NCBI RefSeq assembly: GCF_002104765.1
Contig: NZ_NCXM01000014.1
Span: 62,001-126,000 of the forward strand
Direction: 5' to 3'
Source of the DNA: Mycolicibacterium vulneris
GTDB lineage: Bacteria > Actinomycetota > Actinomycetes > Mycobacteriales > Mycobacteriaceae
DNA length: 64,000 nucleotides
The notes under the pieces are model-generated. The model was not told where the DNA came from. It worked only from the letters and a program-made list of their open reading frames with translations, and made no database searches. Positions 36,994 through 46,290 of this stretch are shown piece after piece. The position numbers were made by a program, and so were the translations under genes. Position 1 is the stretch's first letter. Every line of letters begins with the position of its first letter.

Positions 36994-38745
36994 ATGTCCA
37001 CCGCTTCGGCATCTCCGAACCCGACGGGCCTGATCGACGGCATTCACCTCGTGGTGGACGCGCTGAAGGCCAACGACGTCGAGACGATCTACGGCATCGT
37101 CGGCATCCCGATCACCGACCTCGCGCGCGTCGCGCAGGCGTCGGCGATCCGCTACATCGGTTTTCGGCAGGAGGCCTCGGCCGGCAACGCCGCGGCCGCC
37201 GCCGGGTTCCTCACCCGGCGTCCCGGCGTCTGCCTCACCACGTCGGGGCCCGGCTTCCTCAATGCCCTGCCCGCGCTGGCCAACGCCACCACGAATTGCT
37301 TTCCGATGATCCAGATTTCCGGCTCCAGCAATCGGGCGCTGGTGGATCTGCAGCGCGGCGATTACCAGGACATCGATCAGCTCAGTGCCGCAAAGCCGTT
37401 CGCCAAGGCGGCCTATCGGATCGGCCGGATCGAGGACATCGGGCGCGGCGTCGCGCGCGCCGTTCGCACCGCGGTCTCCGGCAGGCCCGGCGGGGTCTAC
37501 CTGGACATCCCCGGTGAGATCCTGGGCCAGGCGATGGACGCCGCCGCCGCGGCAGGCACGGTCTGGCGGGTCATCGATCCCGCACCCCCGCAACTGCCGG
37601 CGCCGGATGCGATCGACCGCGCGCTGGGCGTGCTGGCCCAAGCGCAGCGGCCGCTGATCGTGCTCGGCAAGGGCGCGGCGTATGCCCAGGCCGACAACGT
37701 GATTCGCAAGTTCGTCGAGGCCACCGGGATCCCGTTCCTGCCGATGTCGATGGCCAAGGGCCTGCTGCCGGATTCACACCCGCAGTCCGCCGCGGCCGCA
37801 CGTTCGCTGGCGATCTCGCGCGCCGATGCGGTCCTGTTAGTCGGTGCGCGCTTGAATTGGCTTCTGGGCCAAGGTGATTCACCGCCATGGAGCCCGAAAG
37901 CCAAGTTTTTACAGGTGGACATCGCCGCGTCCGAGTTCGACAGCAACCAGCAGATCGTTGCGCCGCTGGCCGGCGACATCGGCTCGGTGATGTCCGCGCT
38001 GTATGACGGTGTGGCCGCGCGCCCGATCACCGCGCCGCCGGACTGGGTCGGCGAACTGGCCGAGCGCACCGCACGAAACGACGCCAAGATGAGAGAGCGC
38101 CTGGCCGAGGATCCACACCCGATGCGGTTCTACAACGCCCTCGGCGCGATTCGCGCTGTGCTGCAGGACAACCGCGACGTGTATGTCGTCAACGAAGGAG
38201 CCAACGCGCTCGATCTGGCCCGCAATGTCATCGACATGGAGCTGCCGCGGCACCGGCTGGACACCGGGACCTGGGGCGTGATGGGCATCGGGATGGGCTA
38301 TGCGATCGGCGCCGCCGTCGAGACCGGCAAGCCGGTGGTGGCGATCGAGGGTGACAGCGCATTCGGCTTCAGCGGCATGGAGATCGAGACCATCTGCCGC
38401 TACCGGCTGCCGGTCACCGTCGTCATCCTCAACAACGGCGGCGTGTACCGCGGTGACGAGGCGACAGCCGGCGCGGCGGCAACGGGATCCGATCCGGCCC
38501 CGACCGTGCTGAGCGCCCGGGCGCGCCACGAGCTGCTCGCGGAGGCGTTCGGCGGCAAGGGATATCACGTCACCACCCCGTCGGAGCTGCGCGCGGCGCT
38601 GACGGAGGCGATCGGCTCCGGGGCGCCGTCGCTCATCGACTGCGAACTCGACCCGGCGGCGGGCGTGGAGAGCGGCCACCTGTCCGGCCTGAACCCGGCG
38701 AGCGCGGCCACCCGACCGCCGGCCGCGGTCAGCGCCGGCGGGTAA
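36994..38745 (+). CDS. oxcA: Oxalyl-CoA decarboxylase
   Basis: 583 residues from ATG 36994, with GAGGAG about 7 nt upstream, one residue longer than recalled for Rv0118c. It is a ThDP enzyme with the usual three domains: the N-terminal Glu block FRQEASAGNAAAAAGFLTRRPGV, a central domain, and the C-terminal ThDP/Mg site GDSAFGFSGMEIETICRY then VILNNGGVY. It converts oxalyl-CoA to formyl-CoA and CO2. With FadD7 divergent next to it, the unit would detoxify oxalate or use it. The stop overlaps the convergent oxyS by 17 bp. Confidence 0.93.
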   Translation: MSTASASPNPTGLIDGIHLVVDALKANDVETIYGIVGIPITDLARVAQASAIRYIGFRQEASAGNAAAAAGFLTRRPGVCLTTSGPGFLNALPALANATTNCFPMIQISGSSNRALVDLQRGDYQDIDQLSAAKPFAKAAYRIGRIEDIGRGVARAVRTAVSGRPGGVYLDIPGEILGQAMDAAAAAGTVWRVIDPAPPQLPAPDAIDRALGVLAQAQRPLIVLGKGAAYAQADNVIRKFVEATGIPFLPMSMAKGLLPDSHPQSAAAARSLAISRADAVLLVGARLNWLLGQGDSPPWSPKAKFLQVDIAASEFDSNQQIVAPLAGDIGSVMSALYDGVAARPITAPPDWVGELAERTARNDAKMRERLAEDPHPMRFYNALGAIRAVLQDNRDVYVVNEGANALDLARNVIDMELPRHRLDTGTWGVMGIGMGYAIGAAVETGKPVVAIEGDSAFGFSGMEIETICRYRLPVTVVILNNGGVYRGDEATAGAAATGSDPAPTVLSARARHELLAEAFGGKGYHVTTPSELRAALTEAIGSGAPSLIDCELDPAAGVESGHLSGLNPASAATRPPAAVSAGG

Positions 38746-39661
38746 GGCCCAACAGTTGCGCGTCGAAAAATTCGTTCAGCGAAAGCCGCCCGGCGGACGC
38801 GGCCAGCGCGCGGGCGATCGGCGATCCGGGGCCGCTCGAGTTGGTGGCCAGGGCGACATCGGCTTTGAGCACCGGATCGATCATTTCCACCGCCCGGATG
38901 TCCGGCCCCAGCGGCGACGTCCACAGCCACGTGTGCGGCACGATGGATGCCCAGTTGCCGGCCGATGCCTGCGCGAATAACGATGCGACGGAATCGGTTT
39001 CGACCTGCGGACTGACGGTGATCGAATGGTCGGCGAACGCTTTGTCGATGATCTGGCGATCGCGCATGTCGGGGGTGAGCAACGCCAGCGGGAGCTGCGC
39101 GGCTTCCGCCCAGTTCATCGTCGCCGCACCGGATCCCACCATGTCCGCGGGGGCCAACAGCACGTAGCGCTCCTGGTATAGCGGAACCAGGTTCACATCG
39201 TGGGACTCGTCGGGAGCCGCATGCACGATGGCGGCATCGATCTCGAACTCGCGCAGGCGCCGGTACAGTTCGGTGGCCGCCAGCCGGGACAAGATGTGCA
39301 CCTTCACCAACGGGTGCGCCGAACAGAACGACGATAGCACCAGTGACGCGGTCGTGGACGCGGTGGGGACGGTGCCCAGCCGCAGGGTTCCGGTGATACC
39401 CGAGCGCACGGCGTCGACTTCGGACTTGAACGCGTCGTGCTCGGCGAGAATCCGCCTGGCCCACACCACCAACCGCTCGCCCTCAGGCGTGAGGCCCTCG
39501 AAGCTGTGCCCGCGGTTGATCAGCGTGACGTTCAGTTCTCGCTCCAGCTTGGCGATCGCCGCCGACAGCGCCGGTTGGGAGACAAAGCATTTCTCGGCCG
39601 CCCGGGCGAAGTGCCGCTCGGAGGCGACGGCGACGAAATACTCCAGTTGACGGAAAAGCAC
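38729..39661 (-). CDS. oxyS: LysR-family regulator OxyS
   Basis: 310 residues from GTG 39661, with GAGGA 6 nt upstream. The HTH covers residues about 3-60 (FRQLEYFVAVASERHFARAAEKC, SQPALSAAIAKLERELN). The effector domain has the usual two lobes. It matches Rv0117, which was described as an oxidative stress regulator when overexpressed. Its position tail to tail with oxcA and the LysR-like box in front of oxcA suggest a role in the oxalate genes as well. Confidence 0.9.
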   Translation of the reverse strand: MLFRQLEYFVAVASERHFARAAEKCFVSQPALSAAIAKLERELNVTLINRGHSFEGLTPEGERLVVWARRILAEHDAFKSEVDAVRSGITGTLRLGTVPTASTTASLVLSSFCSAHPLVKVHILSRLAATELYRRLREFEIDAAIVHAAPDESHDVNLVPLYQERYVLLAPADMVGSGAATMNWAEAAQLPLALLTPDMRDRQIIDKAFADHSITVSPQVETDSVASLFAQASAGNWASIVPHTWLWTSPLGPDIRAVEMIDPVLKADVALATNSSGPGSPIARALAASAGRLSLNEFFDAQLLGLTRRR

Positions 39662-40057
39662 CCGCACTCCTCGGGTTCGGGCTCGGCCTTGGGGCACCGA
39701 TCCCGCCGAGGCTAACGCGTCGAGGGTGGGCGGGCCAAGCCAAACGTTTGAGCCACGCCTTTTGCGGCTATCCTCATCAATTCGGCCGAGCGGGCTGGCC
39801 GAGGGTCGGGCCGCGAAAACCGAAGCATCGGTGGCCCTTTCACACGACCACGGCCCGAACTCGGGCGACGGCCGCAAGCGGCGATCATGTGCTGAACTAC
39901 CCATCCCGCTGCGCCCCGACACGGTTGAACTCAATCGGTGATTGAATCGTTACCGCGGCGGGCCGGCAGGCCTGTCATTGTTTGCTGAAACCGGTGACGA
40001 GTGGGTAACCAGTAGAATACCGGTGTGTTGGTCGCACCATCTCGAAGGGTGGACGCT
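39662..40057. promoter_or_regulatory. oxyS-ldtA intergenic region with palindrome TCAATC-GGT-GATTGA
   Basis: This 396-bp gap between divergent oxyS and ldtA holds no convincing gene. At 39931-39945 there is a perfect 15-bp palindrome TCAATCGGTGATTGA. TAGAAT at about 40012-40017 resembles a -10 box 41 bp before the ldtA start, with AAGGGTGG as ribosome site. The stretch 39740-39930 shows nothing recognisable. Confidence 0.4.
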
Positions 40058-40813
40058 ATGCGTCGGGGTGTTCGTTATCTATTTGTTATGGTCGCGATCA
40101 CGGCCGTGGGCCTCGTGGCACCGGTCGGCCGCAGCGCCGCCGCCGTGCCACTGCCGCAACCCGGCCCCACGGTCGCCTCGATTTTGCCCGCTGACGGCGC
40201 CGTAGTGGGCGTAGCCCACCCGGTGGTGGTGACGTTCACCGCTCCGGTGGCCGATCGGGCCGCGGCCGAACGGTCAATCCACGTCACGTCGCCCAGCGGC
40301 ACCCCCGGACACTTCGAGTGGGTTCAGAACACTGTCGTGCAGTGGGTGCCCAACCAGTTCTGGCCGGCGCACACCCACGTATCGGTCGGTGTGCAGGCCT
40401 TATCGACGGGCTTCGACACCGGCGATGCGCTACTCGGGGTCGCCAGCATCTCCAAGCACACCTTCACCGTCAGCAGGGATGGCGAGGTGCTGCGCACCAT
40501 GCCGGCGTCGATGGGCAAGCCCAGCCGGCCCACCCCGATCGGTAGCTTCACCGCGCTGGAAAAGGAGCGCACCGTGGTGATGGACTCGCGGACCATCGGC
40601 ATCCCGCTCAGCTCCCCCGAGGGCTACAAGATCACCGCCCAGTACGCCGTCCGCGTCACCTGGAGCGGCGTCTACGTGCACTCCGCCCCATGGTCGGTCG
40701 ATTCCCAGGGCAACGCCAACGTCAGCCATGGCTGCATCAACCTCAGCCCCGACAACGCCGCCTGGTACTTCAACGAGGTGAACGTGGGCGATCCCATTCA
40801 GGTCGTGGCCTGA
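40058..40813 (+). CDS. ldtA: L,D-transpeptidase LdtA (LdtMt1 type)
   Basis: 251 residues, the same as Rv0116c. An N-terminal signal or anchor covers about 1-29. An Ig-like domain follows (ILPADGAVVGVAHPVVVTFTAPV), then the YkuD catalytic domain ending in NVSHGCINLSP with nucleophile Cys226. It makes 3-3 cross-links in peptidoglycan outside the membrane and is inhibited by carbapenems. AAGGGTGG stands 6 nt before ATG 40058. This is the last gene that follows the H37Rv order. Confidence 0.96.
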   Translation: MRRGVRYLFVMVAITAVGLVAPVGRSAAAVPLPQPGPTVASILPADGAVVGVAHPVVVTFTAPVADRAAAERSIHVTSPSGTPGHFEWVQNTVVQWVPNQFWPAHTHVSVGVQALSTGFDTGDALLGVASISKHTFTVSRDGEVLRTMPASMGKPSRPTPIGSFTALEKERTVVMDSRTIGIPLSSPEGYKITAQYAVRVTWSGVYVHSAPWSVDSQGNANVSHGCINLSPDNAAWYFNEVNVGDPIQVVA

Positions 40814-40867
40814 GCCTGAACGACACATCGCCCGGGTGCCCCGAGCTCGGCGACGCCACTCCGTCGC

Positions 40868-40887
40868 GTTGTGACCACCGTCACAAC
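40868..40887. promoter_or_regulatory. Perfect CRP-type site upstream of car
   Basis: GTTGTGAC-CACC-GTCACAAC is an uninterrupted 8-bp inverted repeat. Its core TGTGA-N6-TCACA (40870-40885) equals the cAMP receptor protein consensus, which M. tuberculosis CRP (Rv3676) also recognises. It lies 70 bp before the car start and 55 bp after ldtA, where it could activate or repress car. Confidence 0.7.
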
Positions 40888-40956
40888 CATCGGACGGAAG
40901 CCTGACCCGCGGGGGTTCGTTCAGGTAGACGAGTGATCGTCAACGAGAGGCGGGCC

Positions 40957-43900
40957 ATGACCGACGACGCGAAGCGCGCGAAAGTTAGCTCTACAGGCCC
41001 GATCAGCGCGGTGCGCCAACAGGTAGCCGACCGCATCCGCGACCTGGATGCCCGCGACGAGGAGTTCCGCAGTACCAAGCCAGATTCCGCCCTGCAACTC
41101 GCGGCGCGCGAACCCGGCCTTCGGCTGCCGCAGATCCTCGAAATCTTCGCCGAGGGCTACGCCGATCGCCCCGCACTGGGCTGGCGAGAGCGCTCGCTGA
41201 CCACCGATCCCGCCACCGGTCGAACCAGCACACACCTGCTGCCGCGGTTCGACACCATGACCTATCGCCACCTGTGGGCCAATGTCCGCGCCATCGCGGG
41301 CGCATGGCGACGCGACGCCGCCAATCCCGTTGCGCCCGGAGACGTCGTCGCCACCGTCGGTTTCGCGAGCGCCGAGTACCTCACCATCGATCTGGTCTGT
41401 GCCTACCTCGGGCTGGTGGCCGTGCCACTGCAGCACAACACGACGGCCTCGCGGCTGAGGCCGATCGTCGAGGAGGTCGAGCCATCCACATTGGCCGCCG
41501 GTGTCGGTTATCTCGACCTCGCCGTCCAAGCGGCACTGGGTAGCCCGTCGTTACGGCGGGTCGTGGTCTTCGACTACCGGCCCGAAGTCGACGAGCAACG
41601 CGAGGCCGTCGAACGCGCGCAGGCGAAGCTGACGGGCGCCGGCGTCACGGTCACCATCGAGACCCTCGACGACGTGATCGAACGCGGGCGGACCCTGCCG
41701 CCGGAGCCAATGTTCACCGGGGCCACCGACGAGCGGCTGGCCATGATCATGTACACCTCGGGCAGCACCGGATTGCCCAAGGGCGCCATGTACACCGAGC
41801 GGATGCTGTGCCAGCTGTGGACCACCGAACTGATGCCCGACTTCACCGACACCCCGGTGATCAACGTGAATTTCATGCCCCTGAATCACCTGGGCGGGCG
41901 GATACCGCTGTCGACCGCGTTCCAGGCGGGCGGCACCAGTTACTTCGTCCCCGAGAGCGACCTGTCGACCCTGTTCGACGACTGGAATCTGGTGCGCCCC
42001 ACCGAGATGGGGCTGGTGCCACGTGTCGCGGAGATGCTGTACCAGCGCTACCAGAGTGCGGTCGATCGATTCGAAGTCGCGGGTGCCGACACCGCCGCGG
42101 CCCAGGCGCGGGCACAGGCCGAGCTGCGTGAGCAGGTTCTCGGTGGACGGATCGTGACCGCCTTCTGCGGCACCGCGCCGTTGGCGGCGGAGATGCGGAG
42201 CTTTATCGAAACCTGTTTGGAAGTCCACGTTCTCGACGGCTACGGCCTGACCGAGGTCGGCATGGTGACCAAGGACGGCCGGATCACCCAACCGCCGGTG
42301 CAGGACTACAAGCTCATCGATGTTCCCGAGTTGGGCTATTTTCTCACCGACAAGCCTTATCCGCGAGGCGAATTGCTGGTGAAGTCGCTGACCGCGACGC
42401 CCGGGTACTTCAAACGGCCCGATGTCACGGCCAAGGCCTTCGATCCCGATGGCTACTACCGCACCGGTGACGTGATGGCCGAGCTGGAGCCGGGCCGGCT
42501 CGCCTACGTCGACCGCCGCAACAACGTGCTGAAGTTGGCGCAGGGCGAGTTCGTCGCCGTGGCGCGCCTGGAGGCGGTGTTCTCCAGCTCGACCCTGGTG
42601 CGACAGATCTTCGTCTACGGCAACAGCGAACGGCCCTATCTGCTGGCCGTTGTCGTCCCGACCGACGACGCCGCGGAGAGGTTCGCCGGCGACGCCGACG
42701 GCCTGAAGGCCGCCCTGGGCGAATCCCTGCGCCAGTCGGCCAAACTCGCCGAGCTGCAGTCCTACGAGGTACCCGTCGACTTCGTGGTCGAGACGGAGCC
42801 GTTCAGCGAGGACAACGGCCTGCTCTCCGGGGTGGGAAAGCTGCTGCGGCCCAAGCTCAAAGAGCACTACGGCACCCGGCTCGAACAGCTATACGCGGAG
42901 CTGGCCGAAAATCGGGTGACCGAATTGCGTGCCTTACGCGAAGGCGCGGCCGACCATCCGGTGATCTTCACCGTCAGCCGTGCCGCTGAGGCGCTGCTCG
43001 GCCTGGCCGGCGGGCCGCCGGCCCCCGACGCGCTGTTCATCGACCTCGGCGGCGACTCCCTGTCGGCGTTGACATTCTCCAATCTGCTGCGCGACATCTT
43101 CGACGTCGAGGTGCCCGTCGGAATGATCACCGGCCCGGCAACCGACCTGGGCCAGCTCGCGGAATACGTTGAATACGAACGTGAATCGGGGTCGCGGCGG
43201 CCGACCTTCGCAACCGTACACGGACGAGGTTCGACGCAGGTCCGCGCCGCGGAGCTCACCTTGGACAAATTCATCGACGCGACCACCCTGGCCGAGGCCG
43301 CGGCGCTGCCGCGCGCGACCGGCACGCCGCACACCGTCCTGCTCACCGGCGCCAACGGCTACCTCGGCCGCTTCCTAGTCCTGGAGTGGCTCGAACGGCT
43401 CGCCGAGACCGGCGGAAAACTCATCTCCATCATCCGAGCCACGGATGCGGCGGCCGCCACCAAACGCCTGGAGGCCGTATTCGATAGCGGCGATCCGCAA
43501 TTGCTGGAGCGCTTCCACACGCTGGCCGCCGATCACCTCGAGGTCATCGTCGGCGACATCGGTGAGCCGAATCTTGGCCTGGAGCAAGGCACCTGGGAGC
43601 GCCTCGCGCAGAGTGTGGATCTGATCGTGCATCCGGCCGCACTGGTCAACCACGTGTTGCCCTACGACCAACTGTTCGGCCCCAACGTGGTGGGCACCGC
43701 CGAGTTGATTCGCCTGGCGATCACGACACGGATCAAGCCCGTCACATACATGTCGACCGTCGCGGTGGCCCTGTCGGTCGATCCGGCCGCGTTCGCCGAG
43801 GACGGCGACATCCGCACCGTCAGCGCACTGCGGCCGGTTGATGACAGTTATGCGAACGGGTACGCGAACAGCAAGTGGGCCGGCGAGGTGTTGCTGCGCG

Positions 43901-44538
43901 AGGCACACGACCTGTGCGGCGTGCCGGTCGCGGTCTTCCGGTCCGACATGATCCTGGCGCACAGCCGGTATGCCGGACAGCTCAATGTTCCAGATGCGTT
44001 CACCCGCTTGGTATTCAGCTTGCTGACCACCGGTATCGCGCCGGCCTCCTTCTACCAGACCGATCCGCGGGGAAACCGTGCGGTCGCCCACTACGACGGG
44101 CTGCCCGCCGACTTCGTGGCCGAAGCGGTGACCACGCTCGGTGAACAGATCGCCTCAACCACCGAGGATTCCGGTGCATACCGGTCCTTCGACGTGATGA
44201 ACCCGCACGACGACGGCATCTCGCTGGATGTGTTCGTCGACTGGTTGATCGCCGCCGGGCACGACATCCGGCGCATCAACGACTACGACGAGTGGCTGGG
44301 CCGGTTCACGACCGCCCTTCGCGCCTTGCCCGATAAGCAGCGCCAGCATTCGGTGCTGCCATTGCTGGACGCCTACCGGAAACCGGAGACGCCGCTGCGC
44401 GGTGCCCCGGCCCCCACCGACGTGTTCCGTAGCGCCGTGCGGGCGGCGAAAATCGGCGCGGACGAAGACATTCCGCATCTGTCGGCGGCATTGATCGACA
44501 AGTACGTCGCTGATCTGCGCTTGCTGGGGTTGGTGTGA
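40957..44538 (+). CDS. car: Carboxylic acid reductase (CAR; adenylation-carrier-reductase)
   Basis: 1193 residues from ATG 40957 (GTG 40933 is possible). The adenylation domain covers about 1-640 with [11 protein letters not shown] near 268. The carrier domain has LGGDSLS near 699, the phosphopantetheine serine. The reductase domain starts with the NADPH motif [10 protein letters not shown] near 794 and carries Tyr969-Lys973 in YANSK. CAR turns carboxylic acids into aldehydes with ATP and NADPH, on aromatic and fatty substrates; it needs a phosphopantetheinyl transferase made elsewhere. It is a relative of M. tuberculosis FadD9 and the Nocardia and M. marinum CARs. A CRP-type palindrome precedes it. 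Confidence 0.95.
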   Translation: MTDDAKRAKVSSTGPISAVRQQVADRIRDLDARDEEFRSTKPDSALQLAAREPGLRLPQILEIFAEGYADRPALGWRERSLTTDPATGRTSTHLLPRFDTMTYRHLWANVRAIAGAWRRDAANPVAPGDVVATVGFASAEYLTIDLVCAYLGLVAVPLQHNTTASRLRPIVEEVEPSTLAAGVGYLDLAVQAALGSPSLRRVVVFDYRPEVDEQREAVERAQAKLTGAGVTVTIETLDDVIERGRTLPPEPMFTGATDERLAMIMYTSGSTGLPKGAMYTERMLCQLWTTELMPDFTDTPVINVNFMPLNHLGGRIPLSTAFQAGGTSYFVPESDLSTLFDDWNLVRPTEMGLVPRVAEMLYQRYQSAVDRFEVAGADTAAAQARAQAELREQVLGGRIVTAFCGTAPLAAEMRSFIETCLEVHVLDGYGLTEVGMVTKDGRITQPPVQDYKLIDVPELGYFLTDKPYPRGELLVKSLTATPGYFKRPDVTAKAFDPDGYYRTGDVMAELEPGRLAYVDRRNNVLKLAQGEFVAVARLEAVFSSSTLVRQIFVYGNSERPYLLAVVVPTDDAAERFAGDADGLKAALGESLRQSAKLAELQSYEVPVDFVVETEPFSEDNGLLSGVGKLLRPKLKEHYGTRLEQLYAELAENRVTELRALREGAADHPVIFTVSRAAEALLGLAGGPPAPDALFIDLGGDSLSALTFSNLLRDIFDVEVPVGMITGPATDLGQLAEYVEYERESGSRRPTFATVHGRGSTQVRAAELTLDKFIDATTLAEAAALPRATGTPHTVLLTGANGYLGRFLVLEWLERLAETGGKLISIIRATDAAAATKRLEAVFDSGDPQLLERFHTLAADHLEVIVGDIGEPNLGLEQGTWERLAQSVDLIVHPAALVNHVLPYDQLFGPNVVGTAELIRLAITTRIKPVTYMSTVAVALSVDPAAFAEDGDIRTVSALRPVDDSYANGYANSKWAGEVLLREAHDLCGVPVAVFRSDMILAHSRYAGQLNVPDAFTRLVFSLLTTGIAPASFYQTDPRGNRAVAHYDGLPADFVAEAVTTLGEQIASTTEDSGAYRSFDVMNPHDDGISLDVFVDWLIAAGHDIRRINDYDEWLGRFTTALRALPDKQRQHSVLPLLDAYRKPETPLRGAPAPTDVFRSAVRAAKIGADEDIPHLSAALIDKYVADLRLLGLV

Positions 44539-44549
44539 CCGCTACCGAG

Positions 44550-45164
44550 CTAGCCGGGCAGCCCGGACTTGACCGCGGCATCCTGCTTGCGGGCGATTTC
44601 GAGGGCGGCGGTCGGATCGATCGGGTCGGTCGGCGCGCTGTCGAATTCCAGGGTGACCAACGCCTTGCCTTCGGTGAAGACCAAGACCGTCGTCGCCTGG
44701 GAGTTGTCCGGCGAGGCGCCCGAGATCGTCACCCCGTGGGCGCCGACGGCGAGCGGCTGCCAATTCCCGGTCACCTTGCCGTTGTAACCGCCTTGGGTGG
44801 AAGCCAATTCGGCGGCGGCCGCCGAGGGATCCGCGGCGACCGTGATGGTGTCCCATAACCGCCGGCTGCTATCGGCGTTGGCGAACAGCTGGGCGACCCC
44901 CGGCGCGTTGTTGGGGTTGAGCATGGGCGACTGTGGCGCGGTGAGACCGCCGCCCACGTCATTCGGCTTGATCAACAAGGAGCCGTAATCCGACGGTAGG
45001 GCCGAGGGCGGGCCGGTGACCACGCTCGTACTGGTCGAAGTGGCGGCGGTGCTCGACGCCGACGGGGGTGAGGCCTTATCGGCGCCGCCACATCCGGCGC
45101 TCGCGGCGCCGACCACGACGATGGCAACGGCACAGCCGGCGATGCCGATCCGATCAACTTCCAC
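44550..45164 (-). CDS. Putative secreted lipoprotein
   Basis: 204 residues from GTG 45164, with GGAAGG about 8 nt upstream. The N-terminus is a hydrophobic signal (AGCAVAIVVVGAASAGCGG) with lipobox ASAGC, so Cys is lipidated. A Ser/Thr-rich linker (about 35-55) leads to a sensor-like domain (SLLIKPNDVGG, VLVFTEGKALVTLEFDS) of the type found in mycobacterial PknH-sensor-like/LppW-like lipoproteins. Function is unknown. It is convergent with car (11-bp gap) and divergent from the oxidoreductase gene. Confidence 0.8.
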   Translation of the reverse strand: MEVDRIGIAGCAVAIVVVGAASAGCGGADKASPPSASSTAATSTSTSVVTGPPSALPSDYGSLLIKPNDVGGGLTAPQSPMLNPNNAPGVAQLFANADSSRRLWDTITVAADPSAAAAELASTQGGYNGKVTGNWQPLAVGAHGVTISGASPDNSQATTVLVFTEGKALVTLEFDSAPTDPIDPTAALEIARKQDAAVKSGLPG

Positions 45165-45345
45165 GCATGTTCCTTCCACGTGTCATCGGTATCCGGCTTT
45201 CACCGCGGCTCCCGACGCCGCCGGCGAAATGCTGGTGGTGAACCAGGCTTGCTACGAAGATATGCCCACTCGGCGCCCGGTGGGTAGCACTTCGGGTGCC
45301 TATGCTGGCGTGGGTAAGAGCATCCCCGCGCGGAAGGAGATCGGC

Positions 45346-46290
45346 ATGACGGCTGCAGCGGCGCGCGCAGTACGGTTCGACCGTTACGGGGGACGCGAGG
45401 TGCTGTACGTCGCCGATATCGAGATGCCCTCCCCCGAGCCCGGCGAGGTCGTCGTCGAGGTTCGAGCCGCCGGGATAAACCCCGGCGAGGCCGGCATCCG
45501 GGTGGGGGCGATGCACGAGATGTTCCCGGCCACCTTCCCCTCCGGACAGGGCAGCGACCTGGCCGGCGTCGTCACCGCCGTGGGACCCGGCGTCACCGAA
45601 TTTTCCGTCGGTGACGAAGTCCTGGGATTCAGCATGCGCCGGTCCAGCCACGCCACCCACACCGCGGTTCCGGTGAACCAGTTGATCCGCAAACCGGCCC
45701 AACTCAGTTGGGAGGCAGCGGGTTCGCTGTACGTGGTTGGAGTGACCGCCTATGCGGCCGTCCGCGCGGTCGCACCCCAACCGGGTGAGACGATCGCCGT
45801 GTCAGCCGCCGCGGGCGGGGTGGGCAGCCTGGTCGTACAGCTCCTGGTGCTGCGCGAGGCCCGGGTGGTCGGCATCGCCGGGCCCGGCAACGCCGACTGG
45901 CTGCACGCGCATGGCGTCATTCCGATCGCCTACGGTGACGGGCTGGCCGAGCGGCTGCGCGAGGCGGCGCCGGATGGCATCGACGCATTCATCGATCTGT
46001 TCGGCCCGGACTACGTGCAGCTCGCCGTCGATCTCGGCGTGGCACCCGAGCGGATCGACACCATCATCTCGTTTCAGAAGGCGGGGGAAGTGGGCGCCAA
46101 AACCGAAGGCAGCATGGAAGCCTCGACGCCCGAGGTGCTCGCCGAGATGGCCGACCTGATCGTCTCCGGCGCCATCGAGTTCGACATCGCCGCAACCTAT
46201 CCCCTGGACCGGGTGGCCGACGCGTATGCCGAGCTGGAGCAGCGGCACACCCACGGGAAAATCGTTCTGCTGCCGACTAACTCACAGTGA
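45346..46290 (+). CDS. NADPH:quinone reductase-like MDR family oxidoreductase
   Basis: 314 residues from ATG 45346, AAGGAG 7 nt upstream. It is a medium-chain dehydrogenase/reductase of the zeta-crystallin/QOR type: ARAVRFDRYGGREVL, AAGINPGEAGIRVG and the nucleotide motif SAAAGGVGSLVVQL. No structural or catalytic zinc cysteines are present, which excludes zinc alcohol dehydrogenases. It should use NADPH to reduce a quinone or enone. The substrate is unknown. Its last 9 bp overlap the end of the convergent NRAMP pseudogene. Confidence 0.9.
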   Translation: MTAAAARAVRFDRYGGREVLYVADIEMPSPEPGEVVVEVRAAGINPGEAGIRVGAMHEMFPATFPSGQGSDLAGVVTAVGPGVTEFSVGDEVLGFSMRRSSHATHTAVPVNQLIRKPAQLSWEAAGSLYVVGVTAYAAVRAVAPQPGETIAVSAAAGGVGSLVVQLLVLREARVVGIAGPGNADWLHAHGVIPIAYGDGLAERLREAAPDGIDAFIDLFGPDYVQLAVDLGVAPERIDTIISFQKAGEVGAKTEGSMEASTPEVLAEMADLIVSGAIEFDIAATYPLDRVADAYAELEQRHTHGKIVLLPTNSQ

